DNA from: Desmodesmus armatus
Lineage: Eukaryota > Chlorophyta > Chlorophyceae > Sphaeropleales > Scenedesmaceae
Length of the DNA stretch: 64,000 bases
Reading direction: 5' to 3'
Assembly: GCA_007449985.2 (NCBI GenBank)
Contig: VIIQ02000596.1
Span: 1-64,000 of the forward strand
In this document: piece by piece, positions 43,472 to 59,000 of the stretch
How the letters are laid out: the number at the start of each line of letters is the position of its first letter
Numbering within the stretch: the first letter of the stretch is position 1
The notes under the pieces: model-generated
Told to the model about the DNA's origin: nothing
Database searches by the model: none
The model's input: only the letters and a program-made list of their open reading frames with translations
Program-made: the position numbers and the translations under genes

Positions 43472-45753
43472 CTACTGCTCGCTGCCATCAAGGGAGCTGC
43501 CTGCTGCAGCAGCATGCTGCTTGTGGCTGGCGCCGTCGTGCTGGCCACTGCTGCTGCTGGTGCCCACGACTGCTGCAGCTGCGGCTGCAGCTGCTGCGCG
43601 GTCGACGCTGCCGGGTGGCAGCCCGTCACCGGCCCGGTAGCGCTTGGACCCGCCAGGAGGGTACCTGTGTCCAGAACACACGCACAAAAAACGTTCAGCA
43701 CCCCTTCAGCCTTGTCACGTGATGTAGCACAACACGACATGCGCAAGGCCTACGAACCACCTCAACCGCGAGCGGCAGCTATGAACGTGAATCTCCACCA
43801 AGCAAGCATCGATGCGGGTGCGCCGCACGCTACTCGCTGCACACTAAGAACCTTGGTGGATATGTTACAGTTCAGCTACCGACGCTGCAGCAACATCCCG
43901 CCCACCTGTCCTCATCTTCGTCTGAGCTGCGCTCACGCCTGTAGTAACCGTTGCGGTCCTTGCGCTCATTCAGCTGCAAAAGGACACACAAAATGCGACA
44001 TAGCAAACCACAAACATGAGCAGAATGCTGACCGGGTGTGCACAGCTTCCAAACTTAAAAACTTACGCCCTAAATGCGGTCACAACAGTGATGCAAATGC
44101 AGGGCCGCATTTAGTGTCGCTGTGTGCATTGCCAGCCTGCTGCTTTTGCTCCTCCTCTTTCCTGCTGCCTTGACCACAGTACGCAACGCACCAGCAGCAC
44201 ATGGTGACAAAGGCAACCTGACCAGTCCACAGTGTGCGGCTCACCTCTGTGCGCAGGAAGCGCAGCTCGTCCCTCAGCCGCTCATTCTCCTCCCTCAGCC
44301 TGCTGTTCTCATCCTCCAGGCACAAACACTTGCGCTCACACACGTCAACCACGGCCGACCTGTCCTTCAGCTGGTCCTGCGCGCGCCATGAAGAATGACA
44401 GCAGGGGTAGGTTCAGGGGAGTCAGGAAACCAGTGCAAACAAGCCCCAGGCGACATGACTGCAAAGCTCAGCACCAACTGAGCTCCCAAGGCAGCAGCAC
44501 CGGCGGTAGCCTGCTGTAGGCCTGGTGGTATGACCCCACAGCTGCACTGATGCGGGCACAGACAGCACAAGGCAGATACAAGCCCAGCCGATGACCGACT
44601 CGGCAACTTGGAGTTGCAACACTGCTTGCCAGAATGTCGCTGAGTTGCGGCTGTTGGTGCAGCGCCCGCACCTGCAGGTCCTCGATCTGCTGCTCCAGAG
44701 TCATCATGTGCTCCTGCTTGCGCTTGCGGGAGCGGCGTGCGCTCTCACGGTTTGACAGCATCCTGCATGCAGGAAGGCCAGCAGCGCAGACGTCAGCACA
44801 GAGCACGCACGTGCATGCACACAGGCGTGGTGTTGCAACCAAGAGCAGCTGTGCTGCATGAATTGTCAATGCAATGCAGAAGTCCGTACTCCATTGAGCG
44901 CTGTGCATCCGTAAAGCTAGGCAACACCAAGCCAGCTAGCGTCCGCGTTGGCGATTGCTGCCTGTCAAAGAGCTGTGCTTCATGTGCAAGCAGCGCACAC
45001 ACCTGCGCTGGCGGCGCGTCTCCGACTTGTCTGTGGGCTCGTCATTGTGTGAATCAGTCTGCACACCTCCAGCTGCAGACGCCAGGCGCAGCTGCAGGGA
45101 GGAGGCTGTTGGACCCAGGCCCAGAAGGGCGGGGTTGGCAGCAGCTGCGGCAGAGAGGTTTGGGAGGCCCAAAGCTGCATAGCTGCTGGTTTCAAGCGAG
45201 GCAGGCGCGACTGACAGCGGCACAGGTGGTACTACTCCAGATGTCAGGGGTGCTGTGGGTGGAGAGAAGCAGCAGCAGCAGTGCAGAGATGAGGGTCATG
45301 TCCAGACATCCTGGAAGCCTGACATACTGGTGGGTGGATCAAACACATATTTCAATGCTCACCTGTTGCCAATGCATCCGTCTTAAGGGGCGCAGAAGCT
45401 GTTGGCTGGGGGAGGTTGCCCATGGAGTTCTGCATCACCAGCTGCCGCAGAAGGTCCAGGGACGGCACCCGCGGCATGCTGGGGGCTGGATCCGCATTCA
45501 ACGTAGTGTTGAGCGGCACCGGGGGCAGGTTAGCACCCCCCAGCAGCTGCTGCGCTGTTTGCTGCAGGGAGCCTGGCTCGTATGCCCCTCCGCCAGCAGA
45601 GCCAACGGCTGAAAGATTGGTGGCTGAGGGTATGCGCTTCAAGAACTCCTGAAAGGCTGCCTCCGAGTCAGTCCTGTTGCCCATGCCTCCCAGAGCGCCC
45701 GAAAGCCTGTATACGTTCCCAATAAGGTCGTCCACCGAGAATGTCCTTTCCAT
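43472..45753 (-). CDS. bZIP transcription factor
   Basis: Six minus-strand exons fit in phase: 45753-45363, 45252-45003, 44762-44672, 44376-44245, 43973-43906 and 43664-43472 (374 residues). The N-terminal half is Ala/Leu/Pro-rich, probably a regulatory region (MERTFSVDDLIGNVYRLSGA). The DNA-binding basic region is NRESARRSRKRKQEHM, with the N-x7-R signature, followed by a leucine zipper across exons 3 and 4 (LEQQIEDLQ, CLCLEDENSRLREENERLRD, ELRFL). The tail has ERKDRNGYYRRERSSDEDED and an Ala run, ending GSSLDGSEQ. Such factors bind ACGT-core DNA as dimers; the target pathway cannot be told from sequence. The gene is convergent with the Rtt106-like gene. Confidence 0.88.
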
Positions 45754-46083
45754 ATTGCCTTGAGCACACGATTTCAGCAGCTTGGAGCCCTCTGGACTGC
45801 GTTTGACGGCTTGAAGAGACTAGCAGAGGTTGGAAGAGAAGCGATGAGGAGGCAGTGGCCAACGTTGATTTCGCTTTACGTTCGTGTTGCGACTCTTGTG
45901 ACTTTGTCGTTCCGTACGTGAGGATAACCCCTTGATAGTCGAAACATGCATTCAAGGGTGTGACGCATGTTTTTGTGAGGGAATTCGAAAAGGCGTCCGC
46001 GTCAGCCTTCACGCAAAAATAGCCATGAGGGGAATGGAGAGGAACAGTAGCGGTTTGACCAGATATGAAGTCAACAACGTAGC

Positions 46084-46143
46084 ACCCACGCTTCTCGTGC
46101 TACCTGCTGCAGTACCCACGCTTCTCGTGCTACCTGCTGCAGT
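46084..46143. repeat. Two exact 30-bp tandem copies
   Basis: ACCCACGCTTCTCGTGCTAC plus CTGCTGCAGT occurs twice in a row, starting at 46084 and 46114. Each unit can form a short hairpin (AGCAC..GTGCT). Confidence 0.85.
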
Positions 46144-46431
46144 AGACTCTCTGAGGGGCAGTAGGAGGTGAGTGGCCTGAACGAGGCACAGCATGAGACT
46201 CCCCCATGGCTGCCTCTCTTCGCAATTACTGCTGCACACTGCTGCCTCTGTAACTGACGTATCATCACCTTATTGCCCTTCATGACCAGCTACGTACGTA
46301 GCAGGAAGAACACCTGCTGCTCGTGTGACTGGTGTGGCAGGGTTGTGCCACTGGGCATGGGTGATTTCATTTGTAGCCCAAAGGAGCAGCTGACAGGCCT
46401 ATGAACTCAGTACACGAAAGGAGAGTTATGG

Positions 46432-46436
46432 TTACA
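46432..46436 (-). terminator. Candidate poly(A) signal TGTAA for RPL11
   Basis: On the minus strand TGTAA lies 134 bp after the RPL11 stop codon at 46570. Confidence 0.5.
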
Positions 46437-46569
46437 GCAATGCATTCAACCCACACGGGCACGCAACTGCTGCTGCTGGCAGGGGCCCTGCTGCTGCTGT
46501 CAGGCCAGCAGCGGCTGCTGCTGCTGCAGCTGCTGAGGGACCCCCAGCAGGAGGTGCTGCCGTTGCTGC

Positions 46570-49772
<3,203 letters not shown>

Positions 49773-50658
49773 GTTGACGCCCTTGTCTGACTATCAGACG
49801 CTTTGTACCTGGGCAAAAGAGAGAGACCGACAGCTGCAGGAGCCACTTGAACGAGTGTGCTCGGGCCAACGCCTAAACCTTATGCCCGAGCTTTCTTTGT
49901 GCTGTCGAATACTTGAAGTGGAGACGATCATTGCCATACATTTGTCAGCCCACCACGTCATGGCGGGATGGAAGGCTGCAGGCTTTGGAAATGCACCTTG
50001 CTGACTGCTGCTGTGCACTCTGTTTCCTGGGCCTTGATGCTGTGTCGACAAGGACTGTCCATGTGGCTGATGAAATCATATGCACAACCGTCTTGCATGT
50101 TCTTCTTCTGCATGGACCCCAGAGAGTGCCAGGCTGTCAATGCGGACATGCTCACCCTGCCAGCCTGTCCACTGGCACACAGAGTGCAGTCTGCCAGCAC
50201 ACCAGGCCCTCTGCTTTACACAACCACCCAATACAATGAAGGCCTCCACCTACGATGTGCAGCCTGGGTTGCCGTCAGGCCCTCTACTCAGCACATCAGC
50301 ACGTGCCATGTGCCACCAGCAACACCCCTCCCCTCGTAAACAAGCTGGCCTGAATGTCTGAGGCTTGCGTCAGAGCAAGCGTCCTCAGGCTGAACCAATG
50401 CAACTATGATAAGCTAAGCACAGCCTAGCAGCTGTACGCTTGCACGCCACAGCCGCACTGCTGCAGCTGATGCGGCATCCGCTGCTGATATGCTCGCGAC
50501 TCAACCCAGCCCTTGTGTAAGGTCTTCAATCTGCCGACTGTAAAAGACGCAGCACCCCTCGCTGCTGCTCCTGCTGCTTGAAGACAGCTGCTGCCCTGGC
50601 ACAAACCCAGGGAAATGCTCACATCCAGCACTGTCCCTGCTGAGCAGCACTGCTGAGC
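49773..50658. other. Region upstream of RPL11
   Basis: This contains the RPL11 5' region and the 3' region of the small mitochondrial-type gene. No additional gene, repeat or RNA was recognised. Confidence 0.4.
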
Positions 50659-51363
50659 TCAGTGGGTTGCTGCTACTGGTGCTGCCGCGTCTGTTGGTGC
50701 CTCCTTCTTGCTGCCACCAAAAGCTGTGTAGAACACAGCGCCCCAGAAAGCCACACCCCACCAAGCCAACTGCACACCGAAGTAGCGGCACACGGGCAGA
50801 TAGAAATGTTCAGGATCTACTCAGTGTGCTTGCAGCGGACACGATAGTCATGCCGTCGGCTGAGCACAAAGCATGTGTAAGGTTCCAGCCATGCTGCGCT
50901 CCTGGTGGCTGTGCAGCTGCCAAGCAGTCATGACAATGGAAGATCAATGGTCTGCTGTGTCAGGCGTGCTCCAATCTAAGCTGGTACACTGTGTTGGCGC
51001 CACACTGTGCTGAAGCCCGCTTGCTGCAACACCTGATGATTGCAGGGCTGCTGTGGTCCACTGCTTCATTGCTGGTTGCCAGGATCAGCACGGCACCGTC
51101 ACGCACCTGGTGCTTGTGCCAGATGTCGGGGTTGGTAGGGTTGTCCCACCAGTTCACAAACATGTTTGGATCCTCATCATCTGCAATCAACGCACAAGTG
51201 TGAGAATGAGGTCGCATCCAGCTTCGCAGCAGCACCATTGTAGACAGACAGCAGTCCCCCTACCTCCTCCAGCCATCCCTCTCTTCTGCTGGAAGGCAGT
51301 GGCCTGACGCGGCACACGGGCAGCTGCCCGCACATGAGGGCCAAGTGACCTGAGGGCAAACAT
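50659..51363 (-). CDS. Small predicted mitochondrial membrane protein
   Basis: Three minus-strand exons in phase, 51363-51264, 51180-51107 and 50769-50659, encode 94 residues. Residues 1-33 (MFALRSLGPHVRAAARVPRQ, ATAFQQKRGMAGG) are basic, rich in Ala and Arg and free of acids, as in a mitochondrial transit peptide. The middle, DDEDPNMFVNWWDNPTNPD, is followed by a single hydrophobic segment LAWWGVAFWGAVFYTAF and a short charged tail GGSKKEAPTDAA. The layout suggests a single-pass inner-membrane protein such as an accessory subunit of the respiratory chain; a distant likeness to the complex I ESSS/NDUFB11 type is only a guess. It is divergent from the G6PD gene, 356 bp apart. Confidence 0.7.
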
Positions 51364-51719
51364 AATGTTTACCGATTGCTGCTGCGTTCCCTCTCCACGA
51401 GCTGCTCCTGTCAGATCTGTGCTCAGGAGTCTGGCGTAGAGCCCGAAGGAGACACGTGGCTGAGCAGCAACAGTTTCCCCAGCAAGTGGGGATCACTCCC
51501 GAGGTGCCCAGCCCCGTTAGCGTGACTGAACCCTGTTACTGTACTGATCAACACCGACAGTTGGGCATCCCTTGCCCCTCCTCGTCTGCTTCTACACACC
51601 AACCCACATACTCTCTCACACGTTACGCGTTCGGACCCCTCAGGTCTCACGCACCCCTGCTCAACCTCTGTGTGTCAGGTGTTTTCCTTGCCCGCACCTG
51701 GGCCCAAGTGTTGGGCACC
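51364..51719. promoter_or_regulatory. Shared divergent promoter region
   Basis: These 356 bp separate two divergent start codons (minus strand 51363, plus strand 51720), so both 5' regions and probably both promoters lie here. I see no clear TATA box. An upstream in-frame ATG at 51456 would lengthen G6PD but gives no family-like sequence, and the 51720 start was preferred. Confidence 0.5.
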
Positions 51720-52597
51720 ATGGCAACAGCCACAACCTCTCCACCCAAGCTGGAGAAGGAGAACAGCCACCAAAAGAAGCTCCTGGCGTCCCTAGCCTCT
51801 ATGTGCAGCCTGCGTGACACATTCGACGGCAAGATACCCAATGACATCACCCTCAGCATTGTGGTGATGGGAGCAAGTGGAGACCTGGCAAAGAAAAAGA
51901 CATACCCAGCACTGTTCGCCCTGTACTCCAAGGGGTGAGGATGCTCAATGAGCTTGCTTGGTGTGCAGCTACTCATATGTGCATTGTGCTGACATAAAGC
52001 TGACAAGATGCTGACAAGGTGACAGGAAACAACCCCATACTGGATAGGGCTGTCAGCACCTGGTACATGCAGTGTATAGAGGCAAATGCACGCTAGGGTT
52101 GGCGCAGCAAACGAGCTGCTGTCTGTTGACACAGCAAGTGCAACACCAGCTGCCCACAGCTTGCCCCAAGATCATGTGTGCGTCACTAGGGCACTCCCCA
52201 GGGCCTGGCCAGGTCTGGCTGTTGTGAGGTCTGGTTGGCAAACCCCCTCAGCAGCCGCCCTCCCCTTCCCACTGCCAGCACAACACATTCCTCCCACCTG
52301 GCTCGTCTCACGGTTGAATGCACATCCTCTGTCTACACACATCGGCCACTCCTCCCGCCCACACACCCTCCCTCTTTCCCGTCGGCCCCCTGTCCGTCTC
52401 CCCCCCCCCCACCACCCCCTTGCAGGTTCCTGCCTCGTGCCACCCAGATCATCGGCTATGCGCGCACCAACATGTCACTGGAGGAGTTTCACCAGCGGCT
52501 GGGTCCCTTCATCAAGGGGGAGCCAGCTAAGGTGGAGCGCTTCCTCAAGCTCTGCACATACATGCACGGAGACGTAAGTGGGGGATGGGGACTGCTC

Positions 52598-52644
<47 letters not shown>

Positions 52645-52853
52645 CACCACAGAAGCAGCTGAAAGCACAGCAGTAGCTGGCGGGCCAGCATCTACTGCCT
52701 GCACACCTGTGACTGTGTTTGTCGGCGCAGAAGTAGCAATGCCTAGCAAAGCAGCAGTAGCTGCATGCACAGGGGGAGCCAGCTAAGGTGGAGCGCTTCC
52801 TCAAGCTCTGCACATACATGCACGGGGACGTGAGTGGGGGACGGGAACTGGAT

Positions 52854-52888
<35 letters not shown>

Positions 52889-52986
52889 TGGCAGCACAGA
52901 AGCAGTCGGCAGTGCTGCAGCAGGCAGCTGGCAGTGCATCATGTACATGCACACAGACATGAGTGTGAGGAGAGTGTGATGTTGGC

Positions 52987-53041
<55 letters not shown>

Positions 53042-56000
53042 CAGGCAGTGCAGCAGCCATGTTCATGTAGTAGCTGCATCAAACGGGAGTGTGAGCGCAG
53101 TTGTGAGGCAGCAGCAGGTGCTTTGAAATGCAGCAGCCAAGGCCCGGGGCTGTAGCAGGCCAACATGCAAGCAGCTAGCAATGCAGAGAGGGGCTGCAGT
53201 CCTTGGCGGCAGGGGCAACAGCAGCAGCAGCAACAGGAGTGTCACTCATGCAGCTGCAGCAGCAGCAGCAGCAGCAGCAGCCGGTTGACCTGCGCTGAGA
53301 CTGGTGCAAGTGACAAGCCTGAGACCACATTCCTGCTGTCCACATAAACAGCTACTCACACCTGCACCCCTACCCCCTCCCCATCACATCAAGTCAATCT
53401 TTTGCTCACTGCTGCTCTTGGCAGCTGCTTGCTGCTGCTGGCTCTCACTGCTGCTGGTGCTACTGCTGGCTGGTTGTCTGCTTATAGTACACTGCCGGTT
53501 CCCCTGGCTACAAGGCCCTGGCTCATGAGGTTGAGGGTTGGGAGCACCAGCCCAACAGCCCAGCAGGACGACTCTTCTACCTGGCACTGCCACCATACGT
53601 GTACCCTGAGGTGCGACCGACAGGGCTAGGGTGTGTGGGTTGGGGGGGGGGGGCTGAATGTCTGATTGGATGGCTTGCATTGGTAGTGTGTTGTAAAGGG
53701 CCATCTCAGCGGTGTTGACCAAGCTGGGATGGTGGCATTAGGGCTGGCAAACAGTCAGAATGAGTGAAATGGTGGGTGCTTGACGGCCGCATTGTTGTGC
53801 GCTTCTTCGTGCCCACGCTTCCCTCCCCTCTCTTGCCCTCCCTTGCCCCCCCCCCCCAGGTGTGCCAGGGTCTGTCAGGTGACTTTGAAGACCTGGGCCC
53901 GGTGCACACATATGCTCCTGCAGCTCTGTGTCTGTGTCAGATTCTACCAAAATCGTTGCTGGCTTGCACGAACAGGTGCTGCTCACACACCCAATCTCTG
54001 TGTGCCACCTTTCCCTCACCCCCCCCCAGGTGTGCAAGGGTCTTTCAGGTGACTGTGAGGACCTAGGCCCTGACTCCCACGCCTGCAGCTGGGTGCGTGT
54101 GATTGTTGAGAAGCCCTTTGGCAACGACCTGGCCAGCAGTGAGGCACTGTGTGATGAGCTGGGAGCACTCTTCACTGAGGAGCAGCTCTACCGCATTGAC
54201 CACTACCTGGGCAAGGAGCTGGCACAGGTGGGTGGTGGGGTGAAAAGACTAAGTAGTGGCAGGGGTGGAACGCGCGGGGGGGGGGGGGGGGCAGAGCAAT
54301 TTCAGGGAAGTGGAGGTCATGTTTTGGGCAGGCGGGACAGCTCTACCGCATTGACCACTACCTGGGCAAGGAGCTGGCACAGGTGCGGGATGTCAACAGA
54401 AAGGGAGAGGGAGAAAAACAGGGAGAGGCAGAGGGAGATTGGTGCAGGAATGGGTGTGTGGGGGACACTGGGGGAGACTTGTTGCAGTTGTGGAGGAAGT
54501 ATGCCACATCCACCAGTACCTAGGCAAGAAGCTGGTGCAGTTGCATGTTGGCCAGGGCACTGTGTATTGACATACGCACTGTGTATAGACTGTGGTGTAG
54601 TCAGGCAGTCTGACATGTGTGTGGTTATACTGTCACCAGTCCAAGCTTCCAAGAGCTTGCAGTGCGAAGGTAGCAATCGTCACTCATTCCGCATTGGCAG
54701 CCTGTGCATCCTTCTGGTGCAGAGCACCCCCCCCCCTGCCAGCACACACTGCGGCACAGCATAGCATAGCAGACTCAACGTGTACTTTGTGTCATGGTAC
54801 CATCTGCAATGGTGACTGCCGGCTGTGATGTAGCTTGCCTCCTGTCCTGCCGCCTCTCCTTTTTTCTGTCTGCACCCGCCACCACCCTTCCTCCTGTGCA
54901 CAGAACATGCTGGTGATCCGGTTTGCCAACCCTCTGTTTGGAGCCTGGTGGAACCGTCACTACGTGAGCAACGTGCAGATATCATTCAAGGAGGACTTCG
55001 GCACGCAGGGCAGGGGTGGCTACTTTGACAACTACGGCATCATTCGGGACGTCATTCAGAACCACCTCACACAGGTGAGGTCAATGAGGGGGGGGGGTTG
55101 CGCGGGATGTGTGGAAGGGGGGGGGGTCACATGGTGTGCAACCACCCAGTGCAGCTCAGCAGACAGTCAAATTGTGTGGGACGGGGCGGGTACTTTGACA
55201 ACTATGGCATCATTCGGGACGTCATACAGAACCACCTCACGCAGGTGAGGAGAGAGGGGGGACAGGGTGAGAGGTCATATTGCCCAGTGTGACGTAGAGT
55301 TTGCCACAGCTCAGTAAGTCAAACTAGAGCTCTGTGTGTTGACACGTGCACTTGCAACCAGCCACTGGCACAGTGTGCATGTGTGTGTCTGTCCGGGGCG
55401 GGTACTTTGACAACTACGGCATCATTCGGGACGTCATACAGAACCACCTCACGCAGGTGAGGAGAGAGGGGGGACAGGGTGAGAGGTCATATTGCCCAGT
55501 GTGACGTAGAGTTTGCCACAGCTCAGTAAGTCAAACTAGAGCTCTGTGTGTTGACACGTGCACTTGCAACCAGCCACTGGCACAGTGTGCATGTGTGTGT
55601 CTGTCCGGGGCGGGTACTTTGACAACTATGGCATCATTCGGGACGTCATACAGAACCACCTCACGCAGGTGAGGAGAGAGGGGGGACAGGGTGAGAGGTC
55701 ATATTGCCCAGTGTGACGTAGAGTTTGCCACAGCTCAGTAAGTCAAACTAGAGCTCTGTGTGTTGACACGTGCACTTGCAACCAGCCACTGGCACAGTGT
55801 GCATGTGTGTGTCTGTCCGGGGCGGGTACTTTGACAACTACGGCATCATTCGGGACGTCATACAGAACCACCTCACGCAGGTGAGGAGAGAGGGGGGACA
55901 GGGTGAGAGGTCATATTGCCCAGTGTGACGTAGAGTTTGCCACAGCTCAGTAAGTCAAACTAGAGCTCTGTGTGTTGACACGTGCACTTGCAACCAGCCA

Positions 56001-59000
56001 CTGGCACAGTGTGCATGTGTGTGTCTGTCCGGGGCGGGTACTTTGACAACTACGGCATCATTCGGGACGTCATACAGAACCACCTCACGCAGGTGAGGAG
56101 AGAGGGGGGACAGGGTGAGAGGTCATATTGCCCAGTGTGACGTAGAGTTTGCCACAGCTCAGTAAGTCAAACTAGAGCATCTCTGTGTGTTGACACGTGC
56201 ACTTGCAACCAGCCACTGGCACAGTGTGCATGTATGTGTCTGTCCGGGGCGGGTACTTTGACAACTACGGCATCATTCGGGACGTCATACAGAACCACCT
56301 CACGCAGGTGAGGTCAATGAGGGGGGGGGGTGCTCGGGATGTGTGGAAGTGTGGGGACGCACATGGTGTGCAACCACCCAGTGCAGCTCAGCAGACAGTC
56401 AAATTGTGTGGGACGGGGCGGGTACATTGACAACTACGGCATCATAAGGGACGTCATACAGAGCCACCTCACGCAGGAGGGAAGGACCGACAGGCAAGGG
56501 GAGAAGTGTGCACAGAATGCACACCCCGGCGGGGGGTGGCGGTTTGCTAACCACTGATGCATCTCAGCAAACAGTCAACCAATGTGTTTGTCTTTGGTGA
56601 ACCTCTACCAGCAGCCGCATCATACGTAACACAGAACCACCTCGTAATTTTTGAGTCATGGGAGTCATAAATGAGGAGGCACTAGTGGAAACACAGGTTG
56701 GAGAGGGTGTCGGACAGGGGCACACAGGTTTGATCACACTACTGGGAGGCAACTCCCTCTTTGTCATCGCCATGCATGCCTGCTCAAAGCATGCTCTCCC
56801 TCCCCAATTTCACCCACCAATCACCAGCACCCTCGTCTACCCTCCCCAAGCCTGCCTATATCCCTGCCACAGGCCCTGCTAGGCGGCCTGGCTCTGTCCC
56901 TCCCCTTGTAATGCCTTGCTGATTGCATTGCCATGATCCCCCCCGTCACACCTAGCTGTGCGCACTACCGACCCCCCCTTCCCCGGCCACCACCACACCA
57001 CCACCTCCCCCGTTCCCTTCTTCCACAGCTGCTGGCCCTTATTGCCATGGAGTGTCCAGTGAGCAACCACCCTGACGACATCCGTGACGAGAAGTGCAAG
57101 GTGCTGCGCTGCATCCCTCCAGTGGAGGAGCGGGACTGCCTGCTGGGACAGTACACAGCAGGTGGGACATGATTTGGGGGTTACTTTGGGCACAGTGGCT
57201 GTTTCTTTGTGTGACAATTGACTTTTACTTGCCTCCGGATGCGTGCAGCGTCATGGTTGGATTTATTTTGGGTGGGTTGATTGGCTCATTGACCCTTTGG
57301 GCACAATGATAGGGTGGCACTGGGTGTCTCAAAAAGTTGCTGTGCTGTGCTGTGCCATGCTGTGTGGTGGCCAACAGGCAACAACGAGCCGGGCTACCTT
57401 GAGGACCCCACTGTGCCTGAGGGCTCAAAGTGCCCCACATATGCGGCGTGCAGGCTGTTCATCAACAACGAGCGATGGGCAGGTGAGGGGTTGCTCTCGT
57501 GATAACAGCCTTGTATGCCGCCACTGAATCGACACAGTCAGGAAATACCACGCCACACCAGCTTACTGTGTCTGCTGGTGGATGTCGACATCAGTGTGTG
57601 GTGGGTAGTGACAGATTTCAGGCGCCCCTTTAGACACCTTTGCAACTGCCCCCACCCTCACCAGCAGTACTGAGCCACACATAGTGTCTAGCTACACATG
57701 TGTTCTCAGTTCATGTAACGACAGACACTCGCGCATGTGATGCGCAGGTGTGCCATTTGTGCTGCGTGCTGGCAAGGCCCTGGGTGAGCGCAGCGTGGTG
57801 GTGAGGATGCAGCTTCACGCACACCCCGTGCCTCTGTTTGGCGCCACCACCACACACAACGAGATGCGCAACGAGTTCGTCATGCGCCTGCAACCAGGTA
57901 AGCCCTGAGCATGCTGGGCAAAGTCCAGGCAATTGTGTGTTGTGTTTGTGGGGCGGGGGGGGGGGGGAGGGGGAGGGGAGGACTTTGTGAGGACGTAGTG
58001 AGAGAGTTAGACAGGAGAGGACGGGACCTACACTGTCATGGTTCCAATGGGGTGGGTTGCAAGGGGCACTGCCCAAGAAGGCTTCTGGGTGTGGGGCTGG
58101 GTTTGGGGGCTATTACCACCTAATCGCACCACCACACCAAGTCATGCGCAGCCAGCTTGTCATGCGCATGCAGCCAGTCAAGTACATCCAGGGGTGAAAA
58201 GGGTAAATACGTACAGGACAGGTGGGCTGCAGGGGTTGAAGCTTGAGGAGGAACACCGGGACCATGGCAACGCCTCAGCGGAGGAAGTGCTACAATTTGT
58301 TTTCAAAAAAATACTTTTCAAACAATTATTTGGGCTCCTTGCAAGCTGCTCCTTCCAATGGGAGGTTCCAATGGGAGGTTGCAGCTGGCGGACATATTCA
58401 ACAGTGGAAACAGGAAACTTCGGGGTTCTTCAACCCTGGCTAGCTGCTATTGGGTCTTGGTCCAGGTAGCCCATCCCTTCTCGAGCATACCCAACACAGA
58501 CTGTCTTGCACTGGCTCAAGATGGTCGCAATCATCGCCAAAGCGTAACACTGTGACAAGTCACACAAAGCACTACATGTGAAAAGGAACTACAGCCCGAT
58601 GGCACATGACAGTGCCGTTATGCTGCACTACTGCGTCCTCCGCCGCCGCCAAGACCAGCTGAACCCCCGCCACCCCTATGCCAAACCATCCTGCCACCAC
58701 TCGCACCCCCATCCCCCACTGCCTTCCCCAAAGCCTCCAGCTCCTGCTGCTGCTGCTGCTGGCTACCCCCACCACCCTCCGCAACTTTATCGCTCGACAC
58801 AACGCTATCCACACTCCCCAGTCGGATGCTGCTGCTGCTGCCTCGATGGCTGCTGGGCTGTAGCGTCTGCATCTTGCTGCTGCTGTTGCCGCCGCTGCCA
58901 GCACTCATGTGCACCACCTCCGTCTCCTCTTCATACACCAGTCCATTGGAGTGTCTCCAGCGGCGAGTGCGCCGCAACGACAGCATGTTGCCGCCCCCGC

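Larger units (their letters stand above)
45754..46569. other. Region between bZIP start and RPL11 end
   Basis: This holds the bZIP 5' region and the RPL11 3' region. Apart from the 30-bp tandem duplication and the TGTAA signal listed separately, I see no gene. Confidence 0.4.

Noticed and set aside
43046..44173. 375-codon plus-strand open frame
   Set aside because: It overlaps the last exons of the minus-strand bZIP gene, has no family motif, and the A/C-rich composition lowers stop frequency.
51456..51719. Upstream start for G6PD giving an 88-residue extension
   Set aside because: The added sequence is not family-like or a clear transit peptide; the ATG at 51720 has a compact N-terminus before the NADP motif.
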